DNA of 20,530 nucleotides from CAYGEY01 sp964349065 (GTDB taxonomy: Bacteria; Patescibacteriota; Gracilibacteria; 1-14-2-50-48-13): positions 1 through 20,530 of the forward strand of contig CAYGEY010000017.1 of NCBI GenBank assembly GCA_964349065.1. The letters are read 5' to 3'. The notes below the pieces were generated by a model that worked only from the letters and a program-made list of their open reading frames with translations, did no database searches and had not been told where the DNA came from. Position numbers and translations under genes: made by a program. Shown here piece after piece: positions 1 to 6,062 of this stretch. Every line of letters starts with the position of its first letter. Within the stretch, counting starts at the first letter, position 1.

Positions 1-2
1 AA

Positions 3-923
3 GTAACACCATATCTTTCCGATCTTGCCTTAGAAAGTGCAACAGTAAGAAAGATGTACTTCTTTGATCCGAAAAATGAAAATATCCCTGCAGATACTGA
101 GCGAGATCTATTATCAGAAAAAGCAAACACGAATACGAAAGGCCTTGTAAACAAGTTTGGAAATCGAGTACTCTTCCTTCTTTCCTATACCTGTGCTGCT
201 AACTGTCGTTTTTGTGAACGACAAGATCGAGTAGGAGTTGGACTCGATCAATTTGGAAGGTTAAAAGATACAGAGATTGATAAGGCCATTGAAACAATTA
301 GGGCCGATTCAAATATCAAGGAAGTAATTTTCAGTGGAGGTGATCCTTTAACAAATCCAAATGGCCTCAAGCATGCATGTGAATTATTAAAAGAAATTGA
401 TCATGTAAAAATTCTTCGAATTCACACAAAGTTACCAATGCAATTACCATCAAAAGTAAATTTTGAATTGTTAGAAGAGTTGGTAAAAACAAAGAATACT
501 TTTTACTTTTCAATTCATGTGAATCATCCCGATGAACTAAATAATACAACCCTCCCTGTCCTCCAAAAAATTAGGGATATGGGATATATCATGTTAGCCC
601 AATCAGTATTTTTAAAAGGTATTAATGACAATGTAGAAATACTTGAAAAGATGTATTCCACTTTAGCAGAAAACGGAATCCGACCGTATTATCTTTACCA
701 CTGTCAAGAAATACCGACAACGAAGCATTTCGTCATTGATCTTCCAAAAGAAGTTGAGTTGATGACACAATTAAGAGAAAGATTGTCAGGACTTGCATGG
801 CCTCAACATGTAATAGATTTACAAGGTACAACAGGAAAAGTTATTGTCCCGACGAACCATTGGGATACTGATTTATCCAAATGCAAAGATTACTTTGGAA
901 ATTCAATTACACCAATCAAATAA
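3..923 (+). CDS. KamA-family radical SAM aminomutase (5' end beyond window)
   Basis: Probable PLP-dependent radical SAM 2,3-aminomutase (lysine 2,3-aminomutase / EpmB / glutamate 2,3-aminomutase family), which moves an amino group from the alpha to the beta carbon. Numbering from the ATG at 54: the CxxxCxxC cluster motif is C47, C51, C54; SGGDP lies at 94-98; HVNHP, QSVFLKGIND and PYYLYHC follow the family order; GTTGK near the C-terminus gives the likely PLP lysine, K262. The frame is open from base 3 to the ATG at 54, and the upstream residues (VTPYLSDLA...) match the family's usual ITPYY region. The ATG at 54 is therefore probably internal and the true start lies outside the window. Lysine-binding Asp293 of the clostridial enzyme (from memory) aligns with Q218, while Asp330 aligns with D255, so the substrate may not be lysine. 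A PP-loop ATPase gene follows after 15 bases. Family is firm, substrate unknown. Confidence 0.85.
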   Translation, partial: VTPYLSDLALESATVRKMYFFDPKNENIPADTERDLLSEKANTNTKGLVNKFGNRVLFLLSYTCAANCRFCERQDRVGVGLDQFGRLKDTEIDKAIETIRADSNIKEVIFSGGDPLTNPNGLKHACELLKEIDHVKILRIHTKLPMQLPSKVNFELLEELVKTKNTFYFSIHVNHPDELNNTTLPVLQKIRDMGYIMLAQSVFLKGINDNVEILEKMYSTLAENGIRPYYLYHCQEIPTTKHFVIDLPKEVELMTQLRERLSGLAWPQHVIDLQGTTGKVIVPTNHWDTDLSKCKDYFGNSITPIK

Positions 924-938
924 CCTAACATAATATTT

Positions 939-1709
939 ATGAATGATTCTTATAACAAAGAACTTGTGCCGAGTAACTCTATAGTTGAAAAGAAAGAAAA
1001 TGCACTAGCTTTATTTAGCGGTGGTAAAGATTGCGTTTATTCTATGCAAAAAGCATTAGATTATTATAACATCATTTTTATGACTAGTATTATTGATGGT
1101 AGTGGAAATTTGCAACTTACAGATGGCATTGAAACTGATAGAATACTAAGAAGAGCACAACATTTATTATTTAACATTCCAAATGTAGATTTCGCACTTC
1201 TAATTAAGAATAATTCAGCAAGCGAATCCATGCTGAATTTATGTAAAATGATTGAAATATTTGCACATAGTTATAAGTGTAACACTATAATTACCGGTGA
1301 TTTGTGGCATAAGGATGGGATAGATAAAATAATTCAAAAACATACTAACCTGAAGGTATTCAGCTCATCATTAAAAAAATGCCCAGATCCAAAAGCAGCG
1401 ACAGATTATCTCATTAATATTATTCACCTTGGAATTGAAGCAGTCATCTCAGGAGTACGTAATTCAGACTTACCTGAAGATTTCATAGGAAGAAAACTAA
1501 ACTTGGATCTAATAAAAGATCTCAAACAATACCCAATTGATATTACAGGCGAGAATGCTGAATATCAAACATTTGTAACGAATGCTCCAATGACCAAGAG
1601 ATCAATGTCTATTAAATCCTTTGATACAGAAAAAGTATCTGGGATGGATTTGCAAGGACACACTTATACCCGTATGAAGAATGTTACCTACCATATAGAT
1701 ACAAAATAA
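939..1709 (+). CDS. Dph6-like PP-loop ATPase (DUF71/COG2102), possible amide ligase
   Basis: N-type ATP-pyrophosphatase related to diphthine-ammonia ligase. ALFSGGKDCVYSM at residues 24-36 carries the PP-loop SGGKD; ITGD lies at 118-121; the family's C-terminal signature appears as GENAEYQTFVTNAP at 204-217. Length (256 aa) is somewhat above the usual single-domain size because of an N-terminal stretch of about 20 residues with no obvious motif. Archaeal and eukaryotic members amidate diphthine on EF-2. Bacteria have no diphthamide, so the bacterial role must differ; other DUF71 members have been linked to B12 salvage. It starts 15 bases after the KamA-like gene, which suggests co-transcription and perhaps ATP-dependent amidation of the aminomutase product (inference). 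No Shine-Dalgarno precedes the ATG. Both genes look more AT-rich than the rest of the window. Confidence 0.8.
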   Translation: MNDSYNKELVPSNSIVEKKENALALFSGGKDCVYSMQKALDYYNIIFMTSIIDGSGNLQLTDGIETDRILRRAQHLLFNIPNVDFALLIKNNSASESMLNLCKMIEIFAHSYKCNTIITGDLWHKDGIDKIIQKHTNLKVFSSSLKKCPDPKAATDYLINIIHLGIEAVISGVRNSDLPEDFIGRKLNLDLIKDLKQYPIDITGENAEYQTFVTNAPMTKRSMSIKSFDTEKVSGMDLQGHTYTRMKNVTYHIDTK

Positions 1710-1724
1710 CATATCCGTTTTTCT

Positions 1725-2135
1725 CTAATTGAGAGCCTTACTCTTATTATACCTCTCCCGCAAACTCTTCTCACTCCCGATCGCCGTATCGGGACTTTTG
1801 CATTCCTCACAAATCGGCCGAACGAATTTCTCTTCATCATCAAGCACAAACAATCCGGCATGCCCGCACGCTTTGCACATATACATAAGCCTCCCAAGAT
1901 CAATATCTTTCGGCAACATCATCGTACGACTCTCCTGACGCTCAAGCATCCCCAGCACCTGCTCCTCCATTGCCTTAGCTCTGGCTGTATCTTTGAGGGG
2001 ATCACCCGTTGCAAGTTTCCCTGAAAACGACTCCCCCGCTAAGTTCTCTTCTCGCATTGCCATATGAGCATTTTTACAAAATGTGAGGCGATTGTAGCAG
2101 GATTTACACAGAGTCGCAATACTTGCACTTGTCAT
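1725..2135 (-). CDS. Zinc-ribbon-like hypothetical protein
   Basis: I do not recognise this 136-aa protein. It has cysteine pairs typical of zinc binding: C10-x2-C13 with C20 near the N-terminus, and C87-x2-C90 plus C109-x2-C112 near the C-terminus. The second set forms a plausible four-cysteine zinc ribbon (CKACGHAGLF ... CEECKSPD). Between them is a charged, probably helical segment (about residues 45-75). There is no signal peptide or membrane segment, so a cytoplasmic, possibly nucleic-acid-binding role is likely, but that is inference. The stop (TAG) lies 15 bases from the end of the Dph6-like gene on the other strand, so the two converge. The start lies within the putative promoter of the divergent tRNA-Arg pair. 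Its base composition is richer in G+C than the two genes to its left. Confidence 0.6.
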   Translation of the reverse strand: MTSASIATLCKSCYNRLTFCKNAHMAMREENLAGESFSGKLATGDPLKDTARAKAMEEQVLGMLERQESRTMMLPKDIDLGRLMYMCKACGHAGLFVLDDEEKFVRPICEECKSPDTAIGSEKSLRERYNKSKALN

Positions 2136-2156
2136 TTACAAGAGATTGGGTAGACT
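2129..2156 (+). promoter_or_regulatory. Putative promoter of the tRNA-Arg pair
   Basis: TTGTCA (2129-2134), 16-base spacer, TAGACT (2151-2156): 5/6 and 4/6 matches to the sigma-70 consensus. The expected start, near 2163, would leave a leader of about 12 bases before the first tRNA. It overlaps the 5' end of the divergent zinc-ribbon gene. Confidence 0.35.
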
Positions 2157-2174
2157 CTGCATTGTCTACATTTT

Positions 2175-2251
2175 GCCGGCATAGCTCAACTGGATAGAGT
2201 ACTTGGCTTCGAACCAAGGGGTTGTAGGTTCGAGTCCTGCTGCCGGTACCA
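2175..2251 (+). tRNA. tRNA-Arg (anticodon TCG)
   Basis: A full cloverleaf can be drawn over 77 bases: 7-bp acceptor GCCGGCA/TGCCGGT, D stem GCTC/GAGT, anticodon stem CTTGG/CCAAG with loop CTTCGAA (anticodon 2209-2211), T stem GTAGG/CCTGC with loop TTCGAGT, discriminator A and encoded CCA. The A after GG in the D loop fits the arginine identity element A20. It reads CGA and possibly other CGN codons by wobble. Confidence 0.95.
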
Positions 2252-2252
2252 T

Positions 2253-2329
2253 GCACTCGTAGCTCAGTTGGATAGAGCGTTGGTTTGCGGAACCAGAGGT
2301 CGCAGGTTCGATCCCTGTCGGGTGTACCA
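2253..2329 (+). tRNA. tRNA-Arg (anticodon GCG)
   Basis: Cloverleaf over 77 bases: acceptor GCACTCG/CGGGTGT (two G-T pairs), D stem GCTC/GAGC, anticodon stem TTGGT/ACCAG with loop TTGCGGA (anticodon 2287-2289), T stem GCAGG/CCTGT, discriminator A and encoded CCA. The D loop again has GGATA, consistent with arginine identity. Anticodon GCG with G37 is unusual, because most bacteria read CGU/CGC with a tRNA whose A34 is converted to inosine. One base separates it from the preceding tRNA, so both almost certainly come from one transcript. Confidence 0.93.
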
Positions 2330-2346
2330 GATTATACATTTGTATT

Positions 2347-2985
2347 ATGGACAATAAGGAAATCCAGAAATTATATACAAAGAAAGCTTCCTTCTACCAT
2401 TTTTTGTTTGTGGATTTTTTGGGAATTGGTAAAAGAGCTGAGAATTTTTTTCGAAAATCAAAATATGTAAAATCGGATATTAAAATATTGGACGCGGGTT
2501 GTGGCACAGGAAATGCAACACGAGGATTGTATAAAATTACAAAAGAGAGAAATTTGAAAGATGTCACATTTCATGCGTTTGACCTGACAGAAGCCATGTT
2601 AGAGGTCTTCAAAGAATGGATCAAAAAAGCCGGGGTGAAAAATGTTTCACTAAAGCAAGCGAATGCTCTTGAATTAGATAAACTCCCTTCAAACTGGAAA
2701 GACTATGATATGATTATATCAGCCGGTATGCTAGAATACGTACCAAGAGAGAAAATGAAAAAAGCTGTGCATGGTTTAAAAGATTTACTTAAAAAAGATG
2801 GCACTCTTGTGGTTTTTATCACAAAACGCAATCTCATCACGAGACTATGTGTAGGTTGGTGGTGGAAGGCAAATGTGTATAGTAAGGAAGAACTACAGAA
2901 TATTTTTGAAAGTGCAGGATTTCAACATTTCACAATAAGAAGAATAAACTGGCATTTTATGTATACAGTAGAAGCCAGGAGGTAA
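2347..2985 (+). CDS. Class I SAM-dependent methyltransferase
   Basis: Rossmann-fold methyltransferase of about 212 aa. Motif I is ILDAGCGTGNATRG (about residues 48-61), followed by an acidic motif II region (FHAFDLTEAML) and a motif IV-like stretch DMIISAGMLEYVP, where other small-molecule or lipid methyltransferases of the Methyltransf_11/25 type have a hydrophobic strand ending in an acidic/aromatic segment. The N-terminal segment (KLYTKKASFYHFLF) resembles the substrate cap of ubiquinone/menaquinone-type methyltransferases, but the substrate cannot be told. The ATG lies 17 bases after tRNA-Arg(GCG) without a Shine-Dalgarno, so the message may be released from a tRNA-containing transcript. 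The stop is 6 bases from the end of the convergent nucleotide-hydrolase-like gene. Confidence 0.85.
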   Translation: MDNKEIQKLYTKKASFYHFLFVDFLGIGKRAENFFRKSKYVKSDIKILDAGCGTGNATRGLYKITKERNLKDVTFHAFDLTEAMLEVFKEWIKKAGVKNVSLKQANALELDKLPSNWKDYDMIISAGMLEYVPREKMKKAVHGLKDLLKKDGTLVVFITKRNLITRLCVGWWWKANVYSKEELQNIFESAGFQHFTIRRINWHFMYTVEARR

Positions 2986-2991
2986 AAATAT

Positions 2992-3606
2992 CTATTCATC
3001 ATCTCCAAAGGCCTCTTCTAATGTATAAAATTCTCCATTTGCTATTTCCTCATCAGCTTTTTTGAGAGATTCTCTCAAACCAGGCACTTTCATAAGTTCA
3101 GCTGTTTCAATAAATCCATCAATATGATTTTGAATATCTTCAAAGTTTTTATATGATTCCAAATAAAAATTTTCATCTGTAATTCCTGTAATCATTCTAC
3201 TTAAATTATCCTTCTTTTCCTCATGATAGAGTGCAAGAATGGGAGTAACCGGTAATCCCCTTTCAGGCTTTAATAAAGCACGCTCAATCTCCATTCCAAC
3301 CCCATGACTTGGAGCATTAATTAATGCAACAATGTAGTCTGTCTGGTCAACCCAATTAACATCAATGAGACGTACCTTTACAGCAAAATCAAGATCTTTG
3401 TATGATTCCAAAACGTCCTTATCTACATGTTTAGCCAAAATTTCATCCCTCTCTTCCTGTGTTCTTCCTGCAACATGTTCACTCAAAACATCAGCACCAT
3501 TATCTGCCATATATCTAACAATTCGCCATGGAAGGTCTTTATCCTCCTCCTTTGCTCCAAATATCGAGCCGGAATAATAAATTTTCATTCCTTTGAATGG
3601 TTTCAT
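2992..3606 (-). CDS. DNPH1-like 2'-deoxynucleoside 5'-phosphate N-hydrolase / NDT-family protein
   Basis: Member of the nucleoside 2-deoxyribosyltransferase superfamily, closest by eye to deoxynucleoside 5'-monophosphate N-glycosidases that cleave the base from dNMPs and clean the nucleotide pool. Matches in order: IYYSGSIFG (9-17), LSEHVAG (41-47), a WVDQTDYIVALINAP strand (85-99) with the aspartate seen in the family, and GVGMEIERAL (102-111), where E106 fits the catalytic glutamate; then LSRMITGITD, aligned with the family's C-terminal helix region. The 204-aa length exceeds the roughly 150-170 aa typical of the family because of a charged C-terminal tail (about 170-204). ATG at 3606 was taken; a second in-frame Met seven codons in (MKIYYSGS) is the alternative. 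Substrate specificity is inference. Confidence 0.75.
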   Translation of the reverse strand: MKPFKGMKIYYSGSIFGAKEEDKDLPWRIVRYMADNGADVLSEHVAGRTQEERDEILAKHVDKDVLESYKDLDFAVKVRLIDVNWVDQTDYIVALINAPSHGVGMEIERALLKPERGLPVTPILALYHEEKKDNLSRMITGITDENFYLESYKNFEDIQNHIDGFIETAELMKVPGLRESLKKADEEIANGEFYTLEEAFGDDE

Positions 3607-3716
3607 AAATATATGGTTAATTTCTAGTTCAAGAATATAGATTTAAGTATAATAAGTCTACTAGAAAATATATAAACTATTGTAACAAAGTAATATAATG
3701 AAACATTTATATATAT

Positions 3717-3744
3717 TTGACAAATATAAGATTTTAACTATTCT
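3717..3744 (+). promoter_or_regulatory. Putative sigma-70-like promoter of the 77-aa gene
   Basis: Perfect -35 TTGACA (3717-3722), 16-base spacer, -10 TATTCT (3739-3744, 4/6). The expected start near 3751 gives a leader of about 23 bases carrying the Shine-Dalgarno at 3761. The rest of the gap 3607-3716 is very AT-rich and shows no other clear signal. Confidence 0.55.
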
Positions 3745-3760
3745 AAAGGCAAAATTTTAG

Positions 3761-3776
3761 AAGGAGAAATGCCGTG
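3761..3776 (+). promoter_or_regulatory. Strong Shine-Dalgarno that selects a GTG start
   Basis: AAGGAG (3761-3766) is followed after 7 bases by GTG (3774-3776), which opens the 77-aa frame. An ATG at 3769-3771 in another frame lies only 2 bases from the box and meets a stop after seven codons, so the GTG is the real start. This is one of only three clear Shine-Dalgarno sequences in the window. Confidence 0.7.
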
Positions 3777-4007
3777 CCAACACAACACATAATCCGCGAA
3801 ACGAAAAGTGCTAATCAAGCACTGGTTGAGCGGAAGCAAAAAGAAAAAGAGGAAAAACAACAAAACTCTCTCTTAAATAAACTAAAGAGAAGTATAAAGC
3901 AAGTCCTGCATCAGGAATTCTTACTGATTTGGATTTCAATGGCACTGGCAGTTTCTGCCGTGCTTCTATCTTTCTTAACTTCAGTTTACTATAACTGGAA
4001 ACCGTAA
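3774..4007 (+). CDS. Small single-pass membrane protein (unknown), copy 1
   Basis: 77-aa protein, not recognised. The first 45 residues are strongly charged and probably helical (ERKQKEKEEKQQ, then basic NKLKRSIKQ), followed by one hydrophobic segment at about 48-70 (FLLIWISMALAVSAVLLSF) and a short aromatic tail YYNWKP. With no signal peptide ahead, this is a tail-anchored or N-in/C-out layout with a cytoplasmic charged domain. Start is GTG, chosen from the AAGGAG box 7 bases upstream. It has its own promoter and a hairpin after the stop, and is followed by a second gene of the same design. SecE was considered because of size and single membrane span, but its conserved segment is not visible. 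Function unknown. Confidence 0.65.
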   Translation: MPTQHIIRETKSANQALVERKQKEKEEKQQNSLLNKLKRSIKQVLHQEFLLIWISMALAVSAVLLSFLTSVYYNWKP

Positions 4008-4021
4008 AGATTCTAATCCTT

Positions 4022-4046
4022 GGGACAGCCTCGCTGTCCCCCTATT
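4022..4046 (+). terminator. Hairpin after the 77-aa gene, possible weak terminator
   Basis: Perfect 8-bp stem GGGACAGC (4022-4029) / GCTGTCCC (4033-4040) with a 3-base CTC loop, 14 bases after the stop codon. The following CCTATT is a poor U tract, so termination may be partial. Confidence 0.45.
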
Positions 4047-4048
4047 TA

Positions 4049-4076
4049 TTGACAATACTCAATATTAGACTAGCTT
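4049..4076 (+). promoter_or_regulatory. Putative promoter of the 66-aa gene
   Basis: Perfect -35 TTGACA (4049-4054). The best -10 at a 16-base spacer is TAGCTT (4071-4076, 3/6); TATAAA at 4076-4081 would need a 21-base spacer. The -35 is convincing, the -10 is not. Confidence 0.4.
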
Positions 4077-4101
4077 ATAAAAAAACAAAGGATGAATAAC
4101 A

Positions 4102-4302
4102 ATGGCGCTCCCATTACGATCCCAAAGGCAAGCTGAAGAAGAACAAAAAAAGAAAAAACCTGAACCAATAAAGTTCAGGGAATCTTTCAAAGAGTTCTTC
4201 ACTTCACGTGAAGAACAATTAGAGCCTGTAGTAAAGATATTAAGTGCTACAGCGCTTATGATAAATTTGGTTTGGGCTTCAATTCTCATGTTTGTCAGAT
4301 GA
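4102..4302 (+). CDS. Small single-pass membrane protein (unknown), copy 2
   Basis: 66-aa protein of the same architecture as the 77-aa neighbour: a highly charged N-terminus (RQAEEEQKKKKPEP), an amphipathic stretch (FRESFKEFFTSREEQLEP, about 25-42) and one membrane segment at about 43-64 ending almost at the C-terminus. A Shine-Dalgarno-like AAGGA lies 9 bases before the ATG. The two proteins are too diverged to call paralogues by sequence, but promoter, ribosome site, protein layout and a GACAGCCT-containing hairpin recur in both units, which suggests duplication of a whole module. Function unknown; a role as a small membrane-complex subunit is possible but is inference. Confidence 0.65.
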   Translation: MALPLRSQRQAEEEQKKKKPEPIKFRESFKEFFTSREEQLEPVVKILSATALMINLVWASILMFVR

Positions 4303-4322
4303 GATCAGAACTCACACTACAC

Positions 4323-4350
4323 CCCGAGACAGCCTTCTGTCACGGGTTTT
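4323..4350 (+). terminator. Intrinsic terminator after the 66-aa gene
   Basis: CCCG-A-GACAG (4323-4332), loop CCTT, CTGTC-A-CGGG (4337-4346), then TTTT: a 9-bp stem with one A-A mismatch and a short U tract. It lies between this gene and the convergent trxB. Confidence 0.65.
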
Positions 4351-4352
4351 CC

Positions 4353-5273
4353 CTATGCACCCAAACTCCCCAGCCACCTCTCACAATCAAGCGCCGCTTG
4401 ACACCCCATCCCCGCCGCAGTGATCGCCTGTTTGTACACATGATCATACACATCTCCAGCTACAAAGACTCCCTCTATATTCGTCATCGTGCTTTTTCCA
4501 TTTTTTATTATATACCCTGCCGCATCTGTGGTTATCACTTCCTTAAACACCTTTGTATTCGGCATATGCCCAATCGCCACAAATATACCGTCCATATCCA
4601 TCTTCTTCTTCTCACCTGTTTCTACATTATGTAGCTCTATTCCGATCACAAACTCTTCTCCGAATATTTCACTAATTTCACTATTCCACAAAAACTCAAT
4701 TTTCGGATCTGCAAATGCCCGATCTTGCATCACTTTCGACGCCCGCAATGTATCTCGCCTGTGTATCACATAGACTTTGGTTGCAAACCTCGTCAAAAAT
4801 GTCGCCTCTTCCATCGCACTATCTCCACCTCCAACGACACAAATCGTTTTCCCTCGATAAAAAAATCCGTCACATGTCGCACATGAAGACACTCCATGCC
4901 CAATCAACTTTTTCTCATTTGGTAATCCCAGCCACCTCGTATCAGACCCTGTAGCAATCACCACTGACTCTGCCTCAAACTCTTTATCTTCCACGCTTAT
5001 TTTAAACGGCCTCTTCGAAAAATCCACTTTTGTCACATTATTCGCCACAAACTTCGCACCAAATCTTTCTGCTTGTGCCCTCATACCTTTCATCAATTCC
5101 GGACCCATGATCCCTTGCGGAAACCCAGGAAAGTTTTCCACTTCGGTCGTCATCATCAGTTGTCCTCCAGGCAAAAATCCCTCCACCACCAACGGCGCCA
5201 AATTGGCCCTCGCCAAATATATTGCAGCTGTATATCCACTCGGCCCGGACCCGATCACTATAACTTTTTCCAT
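4353..5273 (-). CDS. trxB: Thioredoxin reductase
   Basis: FAD- and NADPH-dependent reductase that reduces thioredoxin in the cytoplasm. The 306-aa length is normal for low-molecular-weight bacterial TrxB. Seen in order: FAD-binding GSGPSGYTAA (8-17), GGQLMMTTEVENFPG (36-50), redox-active CATC (C131, C134), NADPH-binding GGGDSA (148-153) with HRRD downstream, and the C-terminal FAD motif GVFVAGDVYD. All key residues are intact; the arginines of HRRD point to NADPH as donor. It is a single gene, convergent with the small membrane-protein units and divergent from frr. No thioredoxin gene is visible in the window. No Shine-Dalgarno precedes the ATG. Confidence 0.97.
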   Translation of the reverse strand: MEKVIVIGSGPSGYTAAIYLARANLAPLVVEGFLPGGQLMMTTEVENFPGFPQGIMGPELMKGMRAQAERFGAKFVANNVTKVDFSKRPFKISVEDKEFEAESVVIATGSDTRWLGLPNEKKLIGHGVSSCATCDGFFYRGKTICVVGGGDSAMEEATFLTRFATKVYVIHRRDTLRASKVMQDRAFADPKIEFLWNSEISEIFGEEFVIGIELHNVETGEKKKMDMDGIFVAIGHMPNTKVFKEVITTDAAGYIIKNGKSTMTNIEGVFVAGDVYDHVYKQAITAAGMGCQAALDCERWLGSLGA

Positions 5274-5298
5274 AATTGTTTCTATAGAATACGCATAC

Positions 5299-5326
5299 TG
5301 TATAACTCATATTCTACCAAAATCAA
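5299..5326 (-). promoter_or_regulatory. Putative trxB promoter
   Basis: Read on the minus strand: TTGATT, 16-base spacer, TATACA (4/6 and 4/6), which places the start about 19 bases before the trxB ATG. A modest match. Confidence 0.33.
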
Positions 5327-5350
5327 AACGAAGTGAAATATTGATTTAAT

Positions 5351-5427
5351 GAGGAGTCTTGAATTTTGTAGAAATTATGTTTGAGGAGTATCAGGGCGAT
5401 CATAATTTCGGAAATTCAAGAATCCTC
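5351..5427. repeat. Large stem-loop between divergent trxB and frr
   Basis: Outer arms 5351-5366 (GAGGAGTCTTGAATTT) and 5412-5427 pair at 15 of 16 positions. After an asymmetric internal loop (TGTAG / CGG), an 8-bp stem AAATTATG (5372-5379) / CATAATTT (5401-5408) closes a 21-base loop containing GAGGAGT and CAGGGCGAT. There is no U tract on either side and the flanking genes diverge, so it is not an obvious terminator. It could be an element of the hairpin class seen further right, an operator or a structured leader. The remaining parts of the gap 5274-5502 hold only the putative trxB promoter and AT-rich sequence before frr. Confidence 0.7.
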
Positions 5428-5502
5428 ATCTTCAACATTTCATTTCCAAAAAAACAAAATTCATGCTTAAATATGTACGATATTTATTCATAAACTTATT
5501 TT

Positions 5503-6048
5503 ATGTCTGACGATGCCTTACGATTTTTTGAACAAGAATCAACAAAGGTGATAGACCATCTGAAACAAGAGCTTTCTAAACTACAAACAGGACGTGCCAG
5601 CAGTGGTATGGTTGAGCATATTTTAGTTGATATGTACGGATCTTTTCAACCCCTGAAAAACATAGCATCAATTTCAATACCTGATAGCAAAACAATCACC
5701 ATCCAGCCTTGGGACAAAACTGCTCTCACAGCCATCGATAAAGCGATCCAACTTGCAGGTCTCGGGATCAACCCAAGCAACAACGGTGAAAGCATCATGA
5801 TGAATCTCCCCCCGATGAATGAAGAGCGTCGAAAAGATCTCGTAAAAGTTATCAAGAAGATGGCAGAAGAATCAAAAGTATCTCTTCGAATGTCGAGGCA
5901 GAAAACTCTTGATAAAATCAAAGCTGAAGATTTACCTGAAGATCTACAGAAAGGTATGGAAAAAAGACTGCAGGACATGGTGGATACGGGTAACAAACAA
6001 TTAGACGAACTTGTCTCAAAGAAAGAAGTAGAAATTATGCACGTATAA
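5503..6048 (+). CDS. frr: Ribosome recycling factor
   Basis: 181-aa RRF, close to the usual 185. With EF-G it splits post-termination ribosomes. Recognised by LKQELSKLQTGRASSGMVEHI in the N-terminal helix, DMYGSFQPLKNIASISIPDS, TITIQPWDK, the LGINPSNNGESIMMNLPPMNEERRKDL block (quoted in part) and the long C-terminal helical bundle (VKVIKKMAEESKVSLR ... DLPEDLQKGMEKRLQ). It opens an operon with rseP (14-base gap), the PrsW-like gene and tyrS. In many bacteria uppS, cdsA and dxr lie between frr and rseP; here they are absent. No Shine-Dalgarno; the start context is TTATTTTATG. Confidence 0.97.
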   Translation: MSDDALRFFEQESTKVIDHLKQELSKLQTGRASSGMVEHILVDMYGSFQPLKNIASISIPDSKTITIQPWDKTALTAIDKAIQLAGLGINPSNNGESIMMNLPPMNEERRKDLVKVIKKMAEESKVSLRMSRQKTLDKIKAEDLPEDLQKGMEKRLQDMVDTGNKQLDELVSKKEVEIMHV

Positions 6049-6062
6049 TATTATTTTCAACA

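Noticed and set aside
939..1709. True diphthamide synthesis
   Set aside because: Diphthamide is made on archaeal and eukaryotic EF-2; the rest of the window is clearly bacterial, so only the enzyme fold, not the pathway, can be transferred.
2166..2354. 62-aa minus-strand frame across the two tRNA-Arg genes, with HPTGIEPATSG-like sequence
   Set aside because: This is the well-known spurious translation of antisense tRNA genes; both tRNAs fold perfectly on the plus strand.
3769..3792. ATG at 3769 as start of the first small membrane gene
   Set aside because: It is in a different frame, stops after seven codons and is too close to the Shine-Dalgarno; GTG at 3774 has ideal spacing.
4102..4302. 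SecE as the identity of the 66-aa or 77-aa protein
   Set aside because: Size and single membrane span fit, but the conserved SecE segment before the helix is not visible, and no nusG or ribosomal protein genes are nearby.
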